Below, piece after piece: positions 10,698 through 22,298 of a stretch of 64,000 nucleotides of DNA. Origin of the DNA: Podarcis raffonei (lineage: Eukaryota; Chordata; Lepidosauria; Squamata; Lacertidae). The number at the start of each line of letters is the position of its first letter. Position 1 is the first letter of the stretch. The translations under genes and the position numbers were made by a program. The notes under the pieces were generated by a model, which was not told the DNA's origin, searched no databases, and saw only the letters and a program-made list of their open reading frames with translations. Location of the stretch: the NCBI RefSeq assembly GCF_027172205.1, contig NC_070605.1:25166304-25230303 (forward strand), written 5' to 3'.

Positions 10698-12160
10698 TAT
10701 GAAGCTCAAAAATACACCTTAATAACACAAAAGTTAGTGGCATTTCTACAAGACATCATGTTAGAACCTAGCCACCGATACCATGAATTTCTGTTGAGCC
10801 CAGATTTGTGCTTCATTTCTTTATTAGTCTTATTGCTTTATTAAGCAATACTTAATATATACTTGGGAGACAAGAAAGATCCAAAGGTCTGCTTCCACAC
10901 TATAGGAAGAGCTGTAAAGAATATGCTGCATTCAGTTCTGGCCCAATAAAACTTGCTGCCCAAAGCAGAGCCCAAATGGTTCCCTACCACTGGTATCTAC
11001 ACTGCATCCTATGAGCCAAATACAGCTGGCTGGGTTTGCATCCCAGCTGACGACATGCATTAGGAACAAATAACTTTATGTCTGTCTGAGCCAGTATAAA
11101 GTTTTGGAGCAAGGTTTGTAAAATGCTTGGATATGTCATCAATAAGGACCACTCAACTAATCCAAATAATATGATCAATATAACACTAAGGATGTGGTCC
11201 AACGTTTCCTAGGAGAGCATCATAGGGTTCTTAGGAAGGACTGGATCAGCTCCTACATTGACAGCTCCAAAGACCAACTCAGCTGACATTGGTTTTGTAA
11301 TGTTGGAAGATGTTAAAGGAATCCAAAGGATCCAAAACCCTCCTAGACACTTGTCAAGTCACCAAACAAAGGGGGAAATGAGACATACTTCTGCTTTCCC
11401 ATTCCTTCCCACCAGAAACAAAGGGAAAGAGAATGTGCATACACAGTTGAAAGCCCTGCCGGCTAGAGCCCAACAGAGCTTTAGATAAGGCAGTAGAACC
11501 CCCCCCCCCAGTCTTTAGCTGAAGTTGTAATCCTATACACACTTATCTGGGTGTAAGCCCTATTGAAAATTATGGGACTTCTGAATAGACAGCTATCTGT
11601 CAGCCTCAGAAAGACGTCTGTTGCCTTCTAGAGGCACTTCCCCACAACAGTCTATTGTGGACTTGGGCATGCAAGTTTTTCTTCAGTGTCCAAGCAACAC
11701 CACCACCATAAAAATGCCTGTACAAATGGTAAATCCAGACTGAGAAAATAATATGGGACAGTATTTTGGTGAGGAATACCATTTCTTGCATGCATGAGCA
11801 GCGAGCACACAGTTCACATTGAACTTCTGTCCGGAAATGCCCCTTTGTCTAGCTAGTGCAGAATATGGTATGGTGGCATATAATACAAAAATTGCTCATT
11901 AAAGATTGAATGGCTTCTTCAAAGAGTTAGTATCAAGTCAATCCACTTCAGTTTAAATTGTAGTATAATCATCTTAAAAGTACCCTCTTCAGCAGTAAAA
12001 GTGGCTGGAAGAACTGCATAAAGCAGCAACCAGCAACAGCACCAGTGCATAAATACATGGTTCATCATATTGCAGTTACAGAAGACCATGGTTGAGTTTT
12101 GTTTAGAAAACCTCCAAGCACCATCTCATATGGTAGTCAATAACGTAAGGACCAAATAAG
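10698..12160 (-). other. GJB6 intron with repeat fragments
   Basis: Contains a C run near 11500 and one copy of a dispersed palindromic repeat (11526-11592, listed separately). Nothing else recognised. Confidence 0.4.
11526..11592. repeat. Dispersed palindromic repeat (GTAAGCCCTATTGA type)
   Basis: Reads GTAATCCTATACACACTTAT, then GGGTGTAAGCCCTATTGA and TATGGGACTTCTGAATAGAC. The same inward-facing TAAGCCCYATTGA / TCAATGGGACTTA layout recurs at 37322-37400 and 39111-39182. Weaker pieces lie near 6094, 41131, 50548 and 58396. Family unknown to me. Confidence 0.5.
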
Positions 12161-12514
12161 GTAAAGGTAAAGGGACCCCTGACCATTAGGTCCAGTCGTG
12201 GCTGACTCGGAGGTTGTGGCGCTCATCTCACTTTCTTGGCTGAGGTAGCCGGCATATAGCTTCTGGGTTATGTGGCCAGCATGACTAAGCCGCTTCTGGC
12301 AAACCAGAGCAGCACACAGAAACACTGTTTACCTTCCCGCCGGAGGGGTACCTATTTATCTACTTGCACTTTGACGTGCTTTCGAACTGCTAGGTTGGCA
12401 GGAGCAGGGAATGAGCAATGGGAGCTCACCCCATTGCGGGGATTCAAACCGCCAATCTTCTGATCGGTAAGCCCTAGGCTCTGTGGTTTAACCCACAGCG
12501 TCACCCGCATCCCC
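12161..12514 (-). mobile_element. Sauria SINE copy 1, near full length
   Basis: Read on the minus strand: the tRNA-like head, GTGGTTTAACCC complement, the GTTTGAATCC B-box, the CAGTTCGAAAGCACGTCAAA block, and the Bov-B-like tail ending GGTCCCTTTACCTTTACC. Flanks CCAAATAAG and CCAATATAAG may be a decayed target duplication. Confidence 0.9.
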
Positions 12515-12515
12515 C

Positions 12516-12761
12516 AATATAAGATACTGACTAGTGGACAATTCTAGGCCAGGAGGGTTTCCTTTCTTTTTTTCTTTTTAATAATGTTTTTATTTATTTT
12601 CATGGTACAGAAGATAAATAGAAGGGTTTCCTTTCTGACAGATAAATGACCACCAAGAACTGCTTTACTTACCATGAAAATAAATAAAAACATTATTAAA
12701 AAGAAAAAAAGAAAGGAAATCCTCCTGGCCTAGAATTGTCCGCTAGTCAGTATCTTATATT
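12516..12761. repeat. Inverted duplication: two 92-base arms, 62-base spacer
   Basis: Arms 12516-12607 and 12670-12761 are reverse complements with about two mismatches (for example CTAGTGG against CTAGCGG). The spacer 12608-12669 carries a second copy of GGGTTTCCTTTC. The left arm begins at the edge of Sauria SINE copy 1. It lacks transposon-like ends, so a template-switch event or assembly artefact is as likely as a mobile element. Confidence 0.9.
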
Positions 12762-14130
12762 ATATATTATACTAATCCTGGATGCTACTAGCAAATAAAA
12801 TATTAACTCTTGTCAGTCTGTCAAATGACTGTCTTTACCTCTCAATTTGACTTCATCTCCGTGTATCAGATGGCTACCAGAAATCATCACAATTACAATA
12901 TGCTACCTCAATTCACACATAATGCTAAGCCATAGTGTGGTTCATTCCAATGTTCAAAGGCAATACAGGACACTAAGCATGGTTTGTTCACTTGCAACAA
13001 ATCACAATGTGAAACCATGGTTTGTTGTTCACTTCCAGACCATGGCTTCTTTTAGGAATGGTTTGGTGATGACCAAACCAAACAGCCTTGTCCAAATTCA
13101 ATAACCTTGGTTAGCTTTGCAAATATGCTAGCTTTGTTATACATAATAAAACAAAAACAAACCAATAACCGTCCACCCACAAATATTTAAAAGACTGTAG
13201 AATGTTAATCAGAGAAAGGCCTGGTTACAGAGAAAAATTGTCGTCTGGCGCATAAAGATGTGTAATGAAGGCGCAAGCCAAGCCTCCCTGGGGAGAACAT
13301 TCCACAAATTGGGAGCCACTGCAGAAAAGGCCCATTCTCGTGCTTCCACCCTCCAGACCTCTTGTGGAGGAGGCACACAAAGAAGGGCCTCAAATGATGG
13401 GGAGAGGTGGTCTCTTTGGGGAAAGCATAGATTTTTAAGTGATCAGCAGCATGGGATTGTGCTTGCTATGCTAGTTTTCTTTCTATGTGTATTCTACTTT
13501 TTTATTATATTTTCACATACCTTGAAAGTAGGTGTAACTTAAGATGCTTTTGAACAGTAATATGTGAGATAGTGGGTGGTGAAACCTGATGCATGATGAA
13601 CAATGTTAGATGGCATTCAGATTTTTATCTGTTTTCAGTAACGGGGGTGGGAGGAATACATAGCCTGTTTGCAACAGATTTTGGCTAGACTGTAAGAAGC
13701 CCACTGGGTGAGGGACACACACACAAATGGAGCCATTTGGAAACACCAGACCCTTGGACTACTTATTAACTAAGATTGCAGAGAGAAAACGGCATTTTAC
13801 TTTCTAGGTTAAGTTAAAACGTGCAAGGTACATGCACTTAAGAAACCTCCTTGTTAAATGTTTACCATTGAAGAAGTCATCCAATGTGGATTTCAGTACC
13901 TGGAGAATCTCTCAAGTACACTTGTGAGATTACAGATGGCATTCATACAACAGATAGATGAGAAATTCTAGATGACATCCATCCCCCAGAAAATTGTGGT
14001 TTCTCAGCTACTACAGAAGAGGTACACGTCCGCCTACTAACACAAATCCAAGTGAGGTATTGTTACTTCTAGAAATGCACTTTTTTGCTGTCCTTGGTGC
14101 CCCTTGCTATAGGAAGAGCAGCACCACACA
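12762..14130 (-). other. GJB6 intron with repeat-like pieces
   Basis: About 12905-13090 holds repeated CCATGGTTTG phrases suggesting an old palindromic element. About 13235-13425 (GGGGAGAACATTCCACAAATT... GAGCCACTGCAGAAAAGGCCC) resembles a dispersed LINE-derived segment common in lizards, but I cannot name it. No host exon seen. Confidence 0.35.
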
Positions 14131-14255
14131 TTTAAAGCACATAACTTCTCCAAAGAAACCTGGGAACTGTAGTCTTTTAATGTTGCTGGGAACCGTTGCT
14201 CGGAGGGGGGAAACTGCAGATCCCAGGATTCTTTGGGGAAATTAATGTGCTTTAT
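14131..14255. mobile_element. Palindromic MITE (CCAAAGAAWCCTGGGA type)
   Basis: Left arm TTTAAAGCACATAACTTCTC and right arm GGGGAAATTAATGTGCTTTA are approximate inverted repeats; within them CCAAAGAAACCTGGGAACTG faces CAGATCCCAGGATTCTTTGG. 125 bp, no coding content. Probably hAT-derived. Confidence 0.6.
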
Positions 14256-16778
14256 TTTTTATTATTAAAATTTGTATACCACCCTTCATCCAAAGATCAC
14301 AAGGCAGTAATTCTTGTATCTATAAATACTAACAAAATATCCACTATGTTTCAGGTGCCATGGTGGTGGGTGGTTTGTATGTTTTAGGGATATCTGAGCT
14401 GCTACCATGCATCTCTATTTGCAACCTCTTTGAACCTTTAACAAATATAACAAACCTTTAACAAATATAACAAATATAAATCACTGCACAATTAAAAAAC
14501 AACAACAGCATATGGTCAAGAAGACTGTCAAAGCTTGATTCTGATGCAGCACCTCAGAAACTAAGAAACTTTTAGAGCCTGCCATTCATCTTAAATCCCA
14601 GAGCATTTTATTTTATAATTCACTATTTAATGTAATGTAACTTATTGTTCTTAAATGCTATGTCACAATTCACATTAAATAATGGTAAAATGTTTCTTAA
14701 AATTCTTCCTAGCCTTGCACAACAAAATAACTTATTTGAGGCATATTGGACCTGGCTTCTGAGAAAGCTCAGAGTCTTTTCCTTTGCTAAAGTTGTAGAT
14801 ACTCCATATGATTTAGCCATGGAAACTGGACTTATTCATATCCTATTGAATTGTAAGGTTAAGGGCTGACACTGCAACCTTACTTTCATTGCCTGGATAA
14901 AGGAAGCCATGGTAGTTGCCAAGTGGTTGATATTCCAGTCATGGAAGGCCAAAATTCAGCCTGGCACGGAGATACAGGTCATGGATATAGTAGACATTCT
15001 GGCAAAGGTGTAAATGGAAATAAACAGACCTGAAATTTTTAAAGAGATCTGGTTCATACCTTGAACATTTGACCACTTTAATTTGCCCCTGGACCAACAA
15101 ACATATTGGTAAATGTGCCTTATCCATCCTTTAATTTTTATCCTTTGCATGATGAATGGGAAAAGTGAAGAAAGAAGTAGGAGAGGCAAAAATATTGGGC
15201 TAGGAACAGAGGAAGCTGTGTCCATTTAGTTCAATATTGTCTGGGTTGATGGGTAGGGTTTCAGAAAGAAGTCTTTTCTAGCCATACCTGGAGCTGCCAG
15301 AGATTGAAACTGGGACTTTATGTATATAAAGCTGTGCGATAAGCTAGGGTCCTTCCCTGCTTCGTATTCTAAAGATTTTCAAAGGATAATTTTCAAAATG
15401 TTAACTTAGGGCCCACTGAAATAAATATTAAAAGTTATTATTCCAGTGATTTCAATAGCACCTGTGACTAATAGTATTTGTGTGTATAGTGGATGATTGC
15501 CCCATTCACATCAGAAGGCTCACCCTGGATTAAATTGGTTAGATTTTTTTGTAAGAATAGGCAATGGTTCCCATCCAGGGACACTACTAACAAGTAGTGT
15601 CCCTGGAGGGGAACGAATGACTAGTTGCCCATTACAGCAAATTTTGTAGAAATAGGCAGGGGAAAATATCTATAAGATGGGCAGGTAACAGATTAATTTG
15701 AGCAAGTTATGTTAGTGTTTGTGCAAAAGCGTGCAATTACTCAAAACTCTTTTTCTAATTCTTAGCAATTCCTTTATTGTTCTATGTTCTGTGATGTCCA
15801 AATGGAAAATTGTACAATAATCCCTTAGCTACTAGTCTCTCAGGGCAAAACTATATGTTATCTTGGCAAATGTGTTACTTGACCAGAGGTCACTGGAAGC
15901 AGTAGGACTAGAGCTATAACTGTTTCCATTTCCAGACAATGCATGTATTTTTGTAAACTAAGAAATCTTTAATAAAAAACAATAAACAACCCATAACCGT
16001 TTCCATTTGCTACATCACACTACTGATGCAGTTGCATTTTGTAGCTTAAATTTTTAAGTATTCAAGATCTATCAACTGCCTTTCTACAAAGAAAACATGA
16101 TACCATTTTATTCTTGTTATCTGTATCACTTCCATTAATCACAGTCACCAAGAAACACACACACTTTTAATTTACTGATCAATAATGTGTTGGAGCATAG
16201 GTTATGTTGGACCTGTGACAGAAACTTCCAGAAAGGAATCTAATGGTTTTACAAACTAAAGTCTGTTTCATCTTCATGTGAGGCTTTTGTAAAAAAACAA
16301 AACCAGACTAGGTGTGTCACAAATTAACTTTAATTACTTCTGCCTTTATTTATTTTGCTGGATGGTTTGGGTATGTCATATACAGCTAGAAGAACTACAC
16401 ATTTACGGTAATTGGCTGCAAGTTAACAACAGAATAAGGAAATCCCCATGACTGCCCAATGTGATGTGCACTCCTTGCGATACTAGGCAGGAGAATACGG
16501 CAAAAGCTTTTATACTCTATAGAGAACCCTATGCAGAACTCTTAAACGTAAATGAGTACATTGCCAAGCCATCCGAACAGGTGGTGGAAGGAAGAAAAGC
16601 AGAGAGGGAGCCAGTTAAGATTTATAGAAAAGTTTTGCGGAAAACCCCATTGCTCTTTACTTCAGTGGAGATAGTTAATTAAATATCAACAATAACTGTA
16701 CTCCACACATACACCGAAATTGGGTTAAGATGCTGAACAGCATCTTTCTGCTGGAGCCACCAATAGAAAATTTCTGAA
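14256..16778 (-). other. GJB6 intron: LINE tail and unclassified sequence
   Basis: About 14256-14310 is an antisense LINE 3' end (TATACCACCCTTCATCCAAA, matching 20772-20835). A 20-bp phrase AACCTTTAACAAATATAACA is duplicated in tandem at about 14434-14473. The hairpin at 15554-15625 is listed separately. The rest is unclassified. Confidence 0.45.
15554..15625. other. 72-base hairpin with a perfect 15-bp core
   Basis: Core stem 15574-15588 / 15593-15607 (TCCAGGGACACTACT and its complement) has a 4-base loop, AACA. Pairing continues outward with single mismatches to about 15554/15625. The size and shape resemble a microRNA precursor, but a template-switch palindrome or MITE remnant is equally possible. 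Confidence 0.7.
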
Positions 16779-16892
16779 CATTTGGCTCTCCAGAAGTTGC
16801 TGAACTACAGTTCCTGTTATCCTTAGCCTTTGAGCATGCTTGGTGGGGCTGATAGGAGTTTTAGTTCAGCAACATCTGGAGTGCCAAATATT
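16779..16892. mobile_element. Palindromic hAT-like MITE
   Basis: Left arm TTTGGCTCTCCAGAAGTTGC then TGAACTACAG; right arm ending TCAGCAACATCTGGAGTGCC then AAAT. Arms are inverted and about 80 percent alike. The inner phrase resembles the 22163-22298 element. Confidence 0.6.
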
Positions 16893-18599
16893 ATCCACAC
16901 TTGGATTGGAATCACAATTACACCACCAAAACAGATAGATAGAGCTGTGGGTATGTTTGAAGGAAGTGATTTATTTATATTTGTATCTCATAATTTCTCT
17001 AATAATCTCAAAGCAGTATTTTAAACAAGAACCCAGACAGGCTTGAGCTTTTTGCTGCTTTTCTGGATCAGAGCTAATGACCTGCCAAAAACTGACCAAT
17101 GAGGCAGGGGCTATAGAGAGATTTGAATTCATATCTTTCCAAGTCCAAAAGTTTACATATGTAGCATGCTGTCAAACGTATCAAAATCACATCATCATAG
17201 GAATATGGAATAACCATACCTACATGAAGCGAAGGGAGCAATACACCATTGTAAAAGGTAATTACATTATGAGGACCAAACAGAACTGAAGTAGTGGCCA
17301 CAGAATCAGATGAAATTAGTGGGCAGGGTAGAAGAGTGGAAAAGAAATATGAAATAACTATTCACAACAAAACTTGCCAGATCTGTTTCTGAAGTGATGA
17401 AAAAGTAAATTAGAGGCTTTTGAGTCTAGTAATCTTAAGGTGCTATTAGGTGTGTAAGTGCATTCTTGGCAAGGTCAACAGAAGTACCATTTGAGGACTA
17501 GGCAGTCCAATTTCCAAACAGTAACGACTTTAGTCTTACAATGGATATCTGAAGGAGGCATTAAGAACTCAGTTTTATGACTTTGATTAGATGATTTGTC
17601 CAAGATCTCATCATTGTATGTGATAGAAGAAAACAATACACATAGACTGATTTCCATTCTTGTGCCTCTTCAAAAAAAGAAAAGAGAAATCTGATTATCT
17701 GTTAACCTATTTTTGCTCATAAACTTGTTGTATTGTCTTTCCCTACAATTGCCATATTGATCAGCCTGGTGAGAGACCAGAAGTAAACAATGTAAAGCGC
17801 AGAAGAGCAATTGAAGAAATAGATTCTACAGAAAGGCATCTTCCTGAACACCATGTTTACCAAACGTGTTGCGCAAGTTGATTACAAACTAGCCCATTTA
17901 TTTTGTGAAGAGGCATATGGGACTCATCGCTCTCTTTATCCCGAAACTTCACAACTAAAGGAACTATCCAGTGAGGAAGTCCCACTAAGACTAAATGGAG
18001 TGGAAATCTGGAAAGGAGATGCATGAAAGGGAATTATTTCTTTCACCAAAACCCTCAGAGAGTTAAAAAATAAAAATAAATCACACCCCCCCCCAAAAAA
18101 AGTGTGTGCATGGGGGAGTCTTGTGGCATCTTAAAAATTATTGTGGCCGGAACTTTCAAAGGCAAATCCTCTCTTTAATTACTCTCTTTCCTATTTGCTT
18201 GCTATGACAGACTCCTTCAGGATTATTAGTTTTTTAACAAAGGAGGAAATGCTTTATAAAAGAACTTGTGCTGAATAGCACCAAGTTCCATCTTGTCTAC
18301 ATGAAGCCAACAGCCTCCGACCATGGAGCTCCTTGGATGCCATGAATTTGCTTTGCTCTCTCTTCACCTCCCTTCCCACCCCGCCTATACAAGTTAAACC
18401 CGGCTTTACCAAGTCCCAACCAGGGCTCAGGCTTTCGGCTTCTCCTCCGAAAAACCCAGCACGCAACAAAACGACAGCAAATATTCCCCTTTTGAGCATG
18501 TGCAGAGGGCGCTTTCCCTAGTCCGTTTGGGATTAGGGGTAGGTAGCGCTTCTGTGATCGTTGGGAGAACGGCGGCATACAAATTCCACTAAATTTTTA
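16893..18599 (-). other. GJB6 intron upstream part, unclassified
   Basis: No recognised repeat or exon, apart from a short C/A-rich run near 18084-18105. The composition becomes GC-richer approaching the CpG island from about 18,300. Confidence 0.4.
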
Positions 18600-19250
18600 T
18601 TTTTAATGAAGAGCATGGCGCCGGATCGAGAGGGTCGCCCGGCTCCCGGGGGTTAGCGGCAGGCGCGCAAAGTTTCTCTCACCTGTCAGCGTCTGAGGGA
18701 AATCAAAGCCCCTGAGCGCCTCGCCGAGCGCACCATGGGCTGGAAAAGGGCGGGAAAAGCGGGCTTCGCCGGCGACGGGCTGCCCCCTCGGCGCTTCGGT
18801 GGGCGGCGGTCGTCCGCGTCTCCTTCACTCTGGGGTCAGGCGGCAACGGCGGCAGCTCGCGGTCTCTTTCTCTCCCCCTGAGAGCGTCAAAAAGTTCTTC
18901 CCTGTTGCTTCGCCGGCGGCTTTTAACCGCGCCCCCTACCTGCCTCCCGCCCTCCTTCCCTTGACGTGCCGGGACAAGAGGAGGAGGAGGCGAGGCCTTG
19001 TCTGCAGGGAGGCGGGAAAAGGGCGCGAGGGAAGGAGAAGAAGAAGAAGAAGAGCGGGCAGGAGCGAGAGGAGCCTCTCTCAGGGTCGAGAGACGACGCC
19101 GAGTGGAGGGAGCCGGGCGAGGCCTCCCTCAGCCCCGGCGCCCTTCAGGTGTTCCTGGACGGCGGTTCCCGTCACCCCCGACCGCGATGGTGCATGGCGG
19201 GCACCCGGTTGAGAAAGTCAGCGCTCTCGACATCCCCCCCTTTTTTTTTG
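18600..19250 (-). promoter_or_regulatory. GJB6: CpG island, probable GJB6 promoter
   Basis: The only long CpG-dense, GC-rich block in the window. It contains several GC boxes and, on the minus strand near 18,918-18,930, a TTAAAAG element just downstream of a GGGGGCGCGG box. It lies about 12.8 kb upstream of the GJB6 coding exon and inside no other gene. A good minus-strand splice donor at its left side (18683/18682) links it to the GJB6 acceptor at 5864-5863. Human GJB6 also starts from an upstream CpG-rich promoter. A divergent plus-strand transcript is possible. Frames across the right part are low complexity (runs of Arg, Glu and Lys from GGA and GAA repeats) and are not treated as genes. 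Confidence 0.65.
18683..18890 (-). other. GJB6: Putative GJB6 untranslated first exon
   Basis: The minus strand reads CTGACAG then GTGAGAG, with the junction between 18683 and 18682, a near-consensus donor. The right-hand limit is only an estimate, about 30 bases downstream of the TTAAAAG element. No transcript evidence is available and further small untranslated exons in the intron cannot be excluded. Confidence 0.45.
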
Positions 19251-19648
19251 CTGGGGCAAAATAGGCTATTCAATGGTAGAACCTCCAACTACATACCCAA
19301 AGCATCCAAACTGCCGCAGCGGGTAGAGTTAGGACATTTTATTAGAGCCACCTGAACGTCCCAAGAGGGCTTCAACCGAGTTCAGGTAATAAATGCAGGT
19401 GTGGTGGAAAACTACACGCAGAGCTGGTCTGACCATGCATGAATTAGCTATATTTGTATATCACTTTCCAGGATACAATGCTCTGGGGAACTTCTGCCCC
19501 TTCCCAGCCAGAGTTGATCACATTTGAATCCCACAGATTTCAGCAGAAGAGATCATAATCTTGTTTTTATTATGCATGTGGTGCTTTTATATTGTATTTT
19601 TATGCTGTGAACCACCCTGAGATCTACAGATGAAGGGCGGAACACAAA

Positions 19649-19699
19649 TTATAATAATATAATATAATATTATAATATAATATAATATAATAAATATAA
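19649..19699. repeat. (ATAAT)n-like microsatellite
   Basis: Runs of TATAATA units that extend the preceding LINE 3' tail. Confidence 0.8.
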
Positions 19700-19810
19700 T
19701 AGTTGGAAGGAACCCTGAGGATTATCTATTCCAATCCCATACAGTGCCAGAATACATAGCTGTCCCATACAGGGATCAAACTTGCAACCTTGGCATTTAT
19801 CAGCATCATC
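19698..19810 (-). mobile_element. CR1-like LINE or CR1-tailed SINE fragment
   Basis: AGTTGGAAGGAACCCTGAGG then ATTATCTATTCCAATCCCAT is the antisense of the CR1 3' region, which in birds and reptiles typically reads GGTCCCTTCCAACTC. Confidence 0.55.
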
Positions 19811-20771
19811 TATCCAGATCTGACCCAAGTCTATGCACAACTCCATCCCATAGCAAGACATGTTTAATTTGGTGGGAACAGGATTAATTATTAATTAAAT
19901 TGCTTAATTAATTTCAGACATTTGATTGGCTATCGCACTTATTGATGGTCAGTCATATGCTGCGTTTCAAATTGGTGTAACCTGCCCTGGGACATTACGG
20001 TGAAGGGTGGGAAATAAAATAATAGTGGTGATGAAATAAGGAGCTTCAGTGAAAATACCTCTTGAAAACTTTGCAAATCATGTTCCCAATAGACAGGCAC
20101 AAGCTTTGAAGAAAGGGTGTGCAAGATCAACTGTTGGGATATTGGAAAGAGTGCTTGTGTCATACATAACACTCCTTTTCTGCAAGGATTAGGAAGGAGA
20201 GGCAGGGCATTCTGGAAGCACTTGTGAAAGCTGGTCTCCAAGTTCATATTTCTTCATTCATGTGGGGGAAAGTGTTGTCTCCTTTCACAAATTGTGGCGC
20301 AATTATTATGCCTCATAATAAAAGTCCCCTGGATGAAATCTGACATGCTCCCCAATTCCAAACAGGGCTATTCTGTTTGGAGCTATTCTGTGCCAAACTT
20401 ATTAAGGATACCGAGAGGAAATTGCACAGGGCTACCTTGAAAGCAGATAATCTGCTGAATGGTGGTTTAAGTTGAAACATATCTGCATCAGGCAATAAGA
20501 TATGCTGTTGCTATTGCTAACACATGCCAAAAAACCGTTTGAAGATAAGCTAAGTTTTCTGTGAATATACCTCACAGGAATAACTAATGTGATTTTAAAT
20601 ATAATTGATATCCATATCTTCGTGAGATTTTTGAAACGAATACAGCTTGCTTGAAACAAATATAGCTAACTTCAGATAGTAAGCATTCAGCCTATTGGAT
20701 AAAAAGAGAGTTGAACACCTCTCCATTCTTTGCTGTCATTGATATTGCACAGATGCAAAGGAGAAGTAATT

Positions 20772-20880
20772 TTATTGATTTAAATATTTATTAAATTTCT
20801 ATACTGCCCTTCATCCGAAGATCACAGGGCTGTTCGTAACATCAAAATCTAAGACAAGAACACAAAATACATAATAAAAA
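20772..20880 (-). mobile_element. LINE 3' end fragment
   Basis: On the minus strand reads CAGCCCTGTGATCTTCGGAT then GAAGGGCAGTATAGAAATTT and TAATAAATA, a common LINE tail form in lizards. The 14256-14310 piece is the same type. Confidence 0.5.
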
Positions 20881-21590
20881 CAAAACAAACACATCTGTAC
20901 ACCATTTATTTTCTAAATCACCTAGTTTGCCTTTTGAGTGACTCTAACAAACAATCGATCTGGTATATGACATCAAAGTTTGATTTGTTGCTGAAACACT
21001 GTATATTTTGATAAACAGAAGATACAACTGCTTGATCCTTTGGATCTTAGAGCACTTACAGACTCACTATTTTTGAGTGGGATTCAATCTATCAGGTTGG
21101 CAACAAGATTAGATTTGTTACAATAAGGAAAGAGATAGGGAAAATGCACTGGAAAGTATGGGGAAACACATGTTTTCAACTCAATGTCATCTAACCTGCC
21201 CACAAACAAATCAGAATGAATTCTCATTAAGTAGCAAACAGAATCTAATTTCCCTCTAAACAAATCAGGATGGGTGCTCAATAAACATGTTGGCTGGGAC
21301 CACATTTAATGCTGCAGTCAGCATGTTTCACAGATAACTCTTCAAACTCAACTTTATCACCTGAAGTCAGCAAGCATCCCCCCCCCAAGTATATTTTTGT
21401 TTCAAGGTTAGTTTATCCAGTTTTCAGATCTCACAACTGAATTGCTTAGGAAATATTTTGTTTGTTAGAAATAAATTGCTATCTGTTTGGCTTTAAAATT
21501 CTGGCTTTCCTGTATTCTATATCATTCAGTGAATAACTGATATATATTTCTCAACCTGGGATAGCTCTGTTATCCCAGGTTGGGATAGAT

Positions 21591-21676
21591 TAAGAGCATG
21601 AGATTGCAGGGGGTTGGACTAGATGATCCTCACGGTCCCTTCCAACTCTACAATCCTTTGATTCTATGATTCTCTC
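21591..21676 (+). mobile_element. CR1-tail fragment
   Basis: GGTTGGACTAGATGATCC, then GGTCCCTTCCAACTCTACAA and ending ATTCTATGATTCT. The short ATTCTATG repeat at the end is the CR1 3' hallmark. Confidence 0.75.
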
Positions 21677-22162
21677 CCTTTAGGCATCTCCATTTATCTT
21701 ATGCTGCCCACCTGTACACAGCTTGGTTTAGTATTTCAGCTTGTCAAACAACAACGAATGAACAACACCCGTATTGTTCCTCTGACTCTGGAAAAGGTAC
21801 ATGTGTTTTTACTTGTTAAAATTACTGGCAAAAACAGATAGCCAAATAAACGAAACTAGATGGTTCCTTTTTCCTAGCTACTTTCAGACAAGACTTTTGC
21901 AAGTGATAAAAGCACTGAATCAGCATACATAGACCTCTCAATGCGAAGAACTGTTCAGACTCTCATGCTGCTTGTTGCACTGCTGATCTATACATAATAG
22001 CAGGTTCAGCACACCAACTATGCAAAACCACAAATTGCAGACTGATAACTCTTGATTGAGGTATGTTTCATCACCAACACATGCACTTTTTTTTTACTTA
22101 CTCCTGCTGTTTCTGGAGGAACAACTGTTTTGAATAACTCCTACAGAACTAATGGGCTAAAC

Positions 22163-22298
22163 CAGGCATAGGCAAACTCGGCCCTCCAGATGTTTTGGGA
22201 CTACAACTCCCATCATCCCTGACCACTGGTCCTGCTAGCTAGGGATGATGGGAGTTGTAGTCCCAAAACATCTGGAGGGCCGAGTTTGCCTATGCCTG
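22163..22298. mobile_element. Foldback hAT-like MITE with ~57-bp near-perfect arms
   Basis: Left arm from CAGGCATAGGCAAACTCGGC and right arm ending GAGTTTGCCTATGCCTG are exact complements over roughly 57 bases around a short centre. Flanking 8-mers GGCTAAAC and GAGTAAAC match in 6 of 8, fitting a hAT target duplication. The inner GATGGGAGTTGTAGT phrase is common in amniote hAT palindromes. Confidence 0.8.

Larger units (their letters stand above)
19251..22162. other. Intergenic: LINE and CR1 tails
   Basis: Recognised pieces: a LINE 3' tail at about 19596-19645 (GAACCACCCTGAGATCTACA... then ATAAT repeats), an antisense CR1 fragment at 19698-19810, another LINE tail at about 19965-20030, an antisense LINE 3' end at 20772-20880, and a CR1-type tail at 21591-21676. 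A 12-bp perfect stem is at 21552-21582. No exon seen. Confidence 0.5.

Noticed and set aside
13235-13425. Frame reading SLGRTFHKLGATAEKAHS as a host exon
   Set aside because: It resembles a dispersed lizard repeat, has no good splice sites and shows no host protein match.
18799-19355. Overlapping plus-strand open frames rich in Arg, Glu and Lys in the CpG island
   Set aside because: They come from GGA/GAA repeats and high GC content, in several frames at once, with no domain or splice support.
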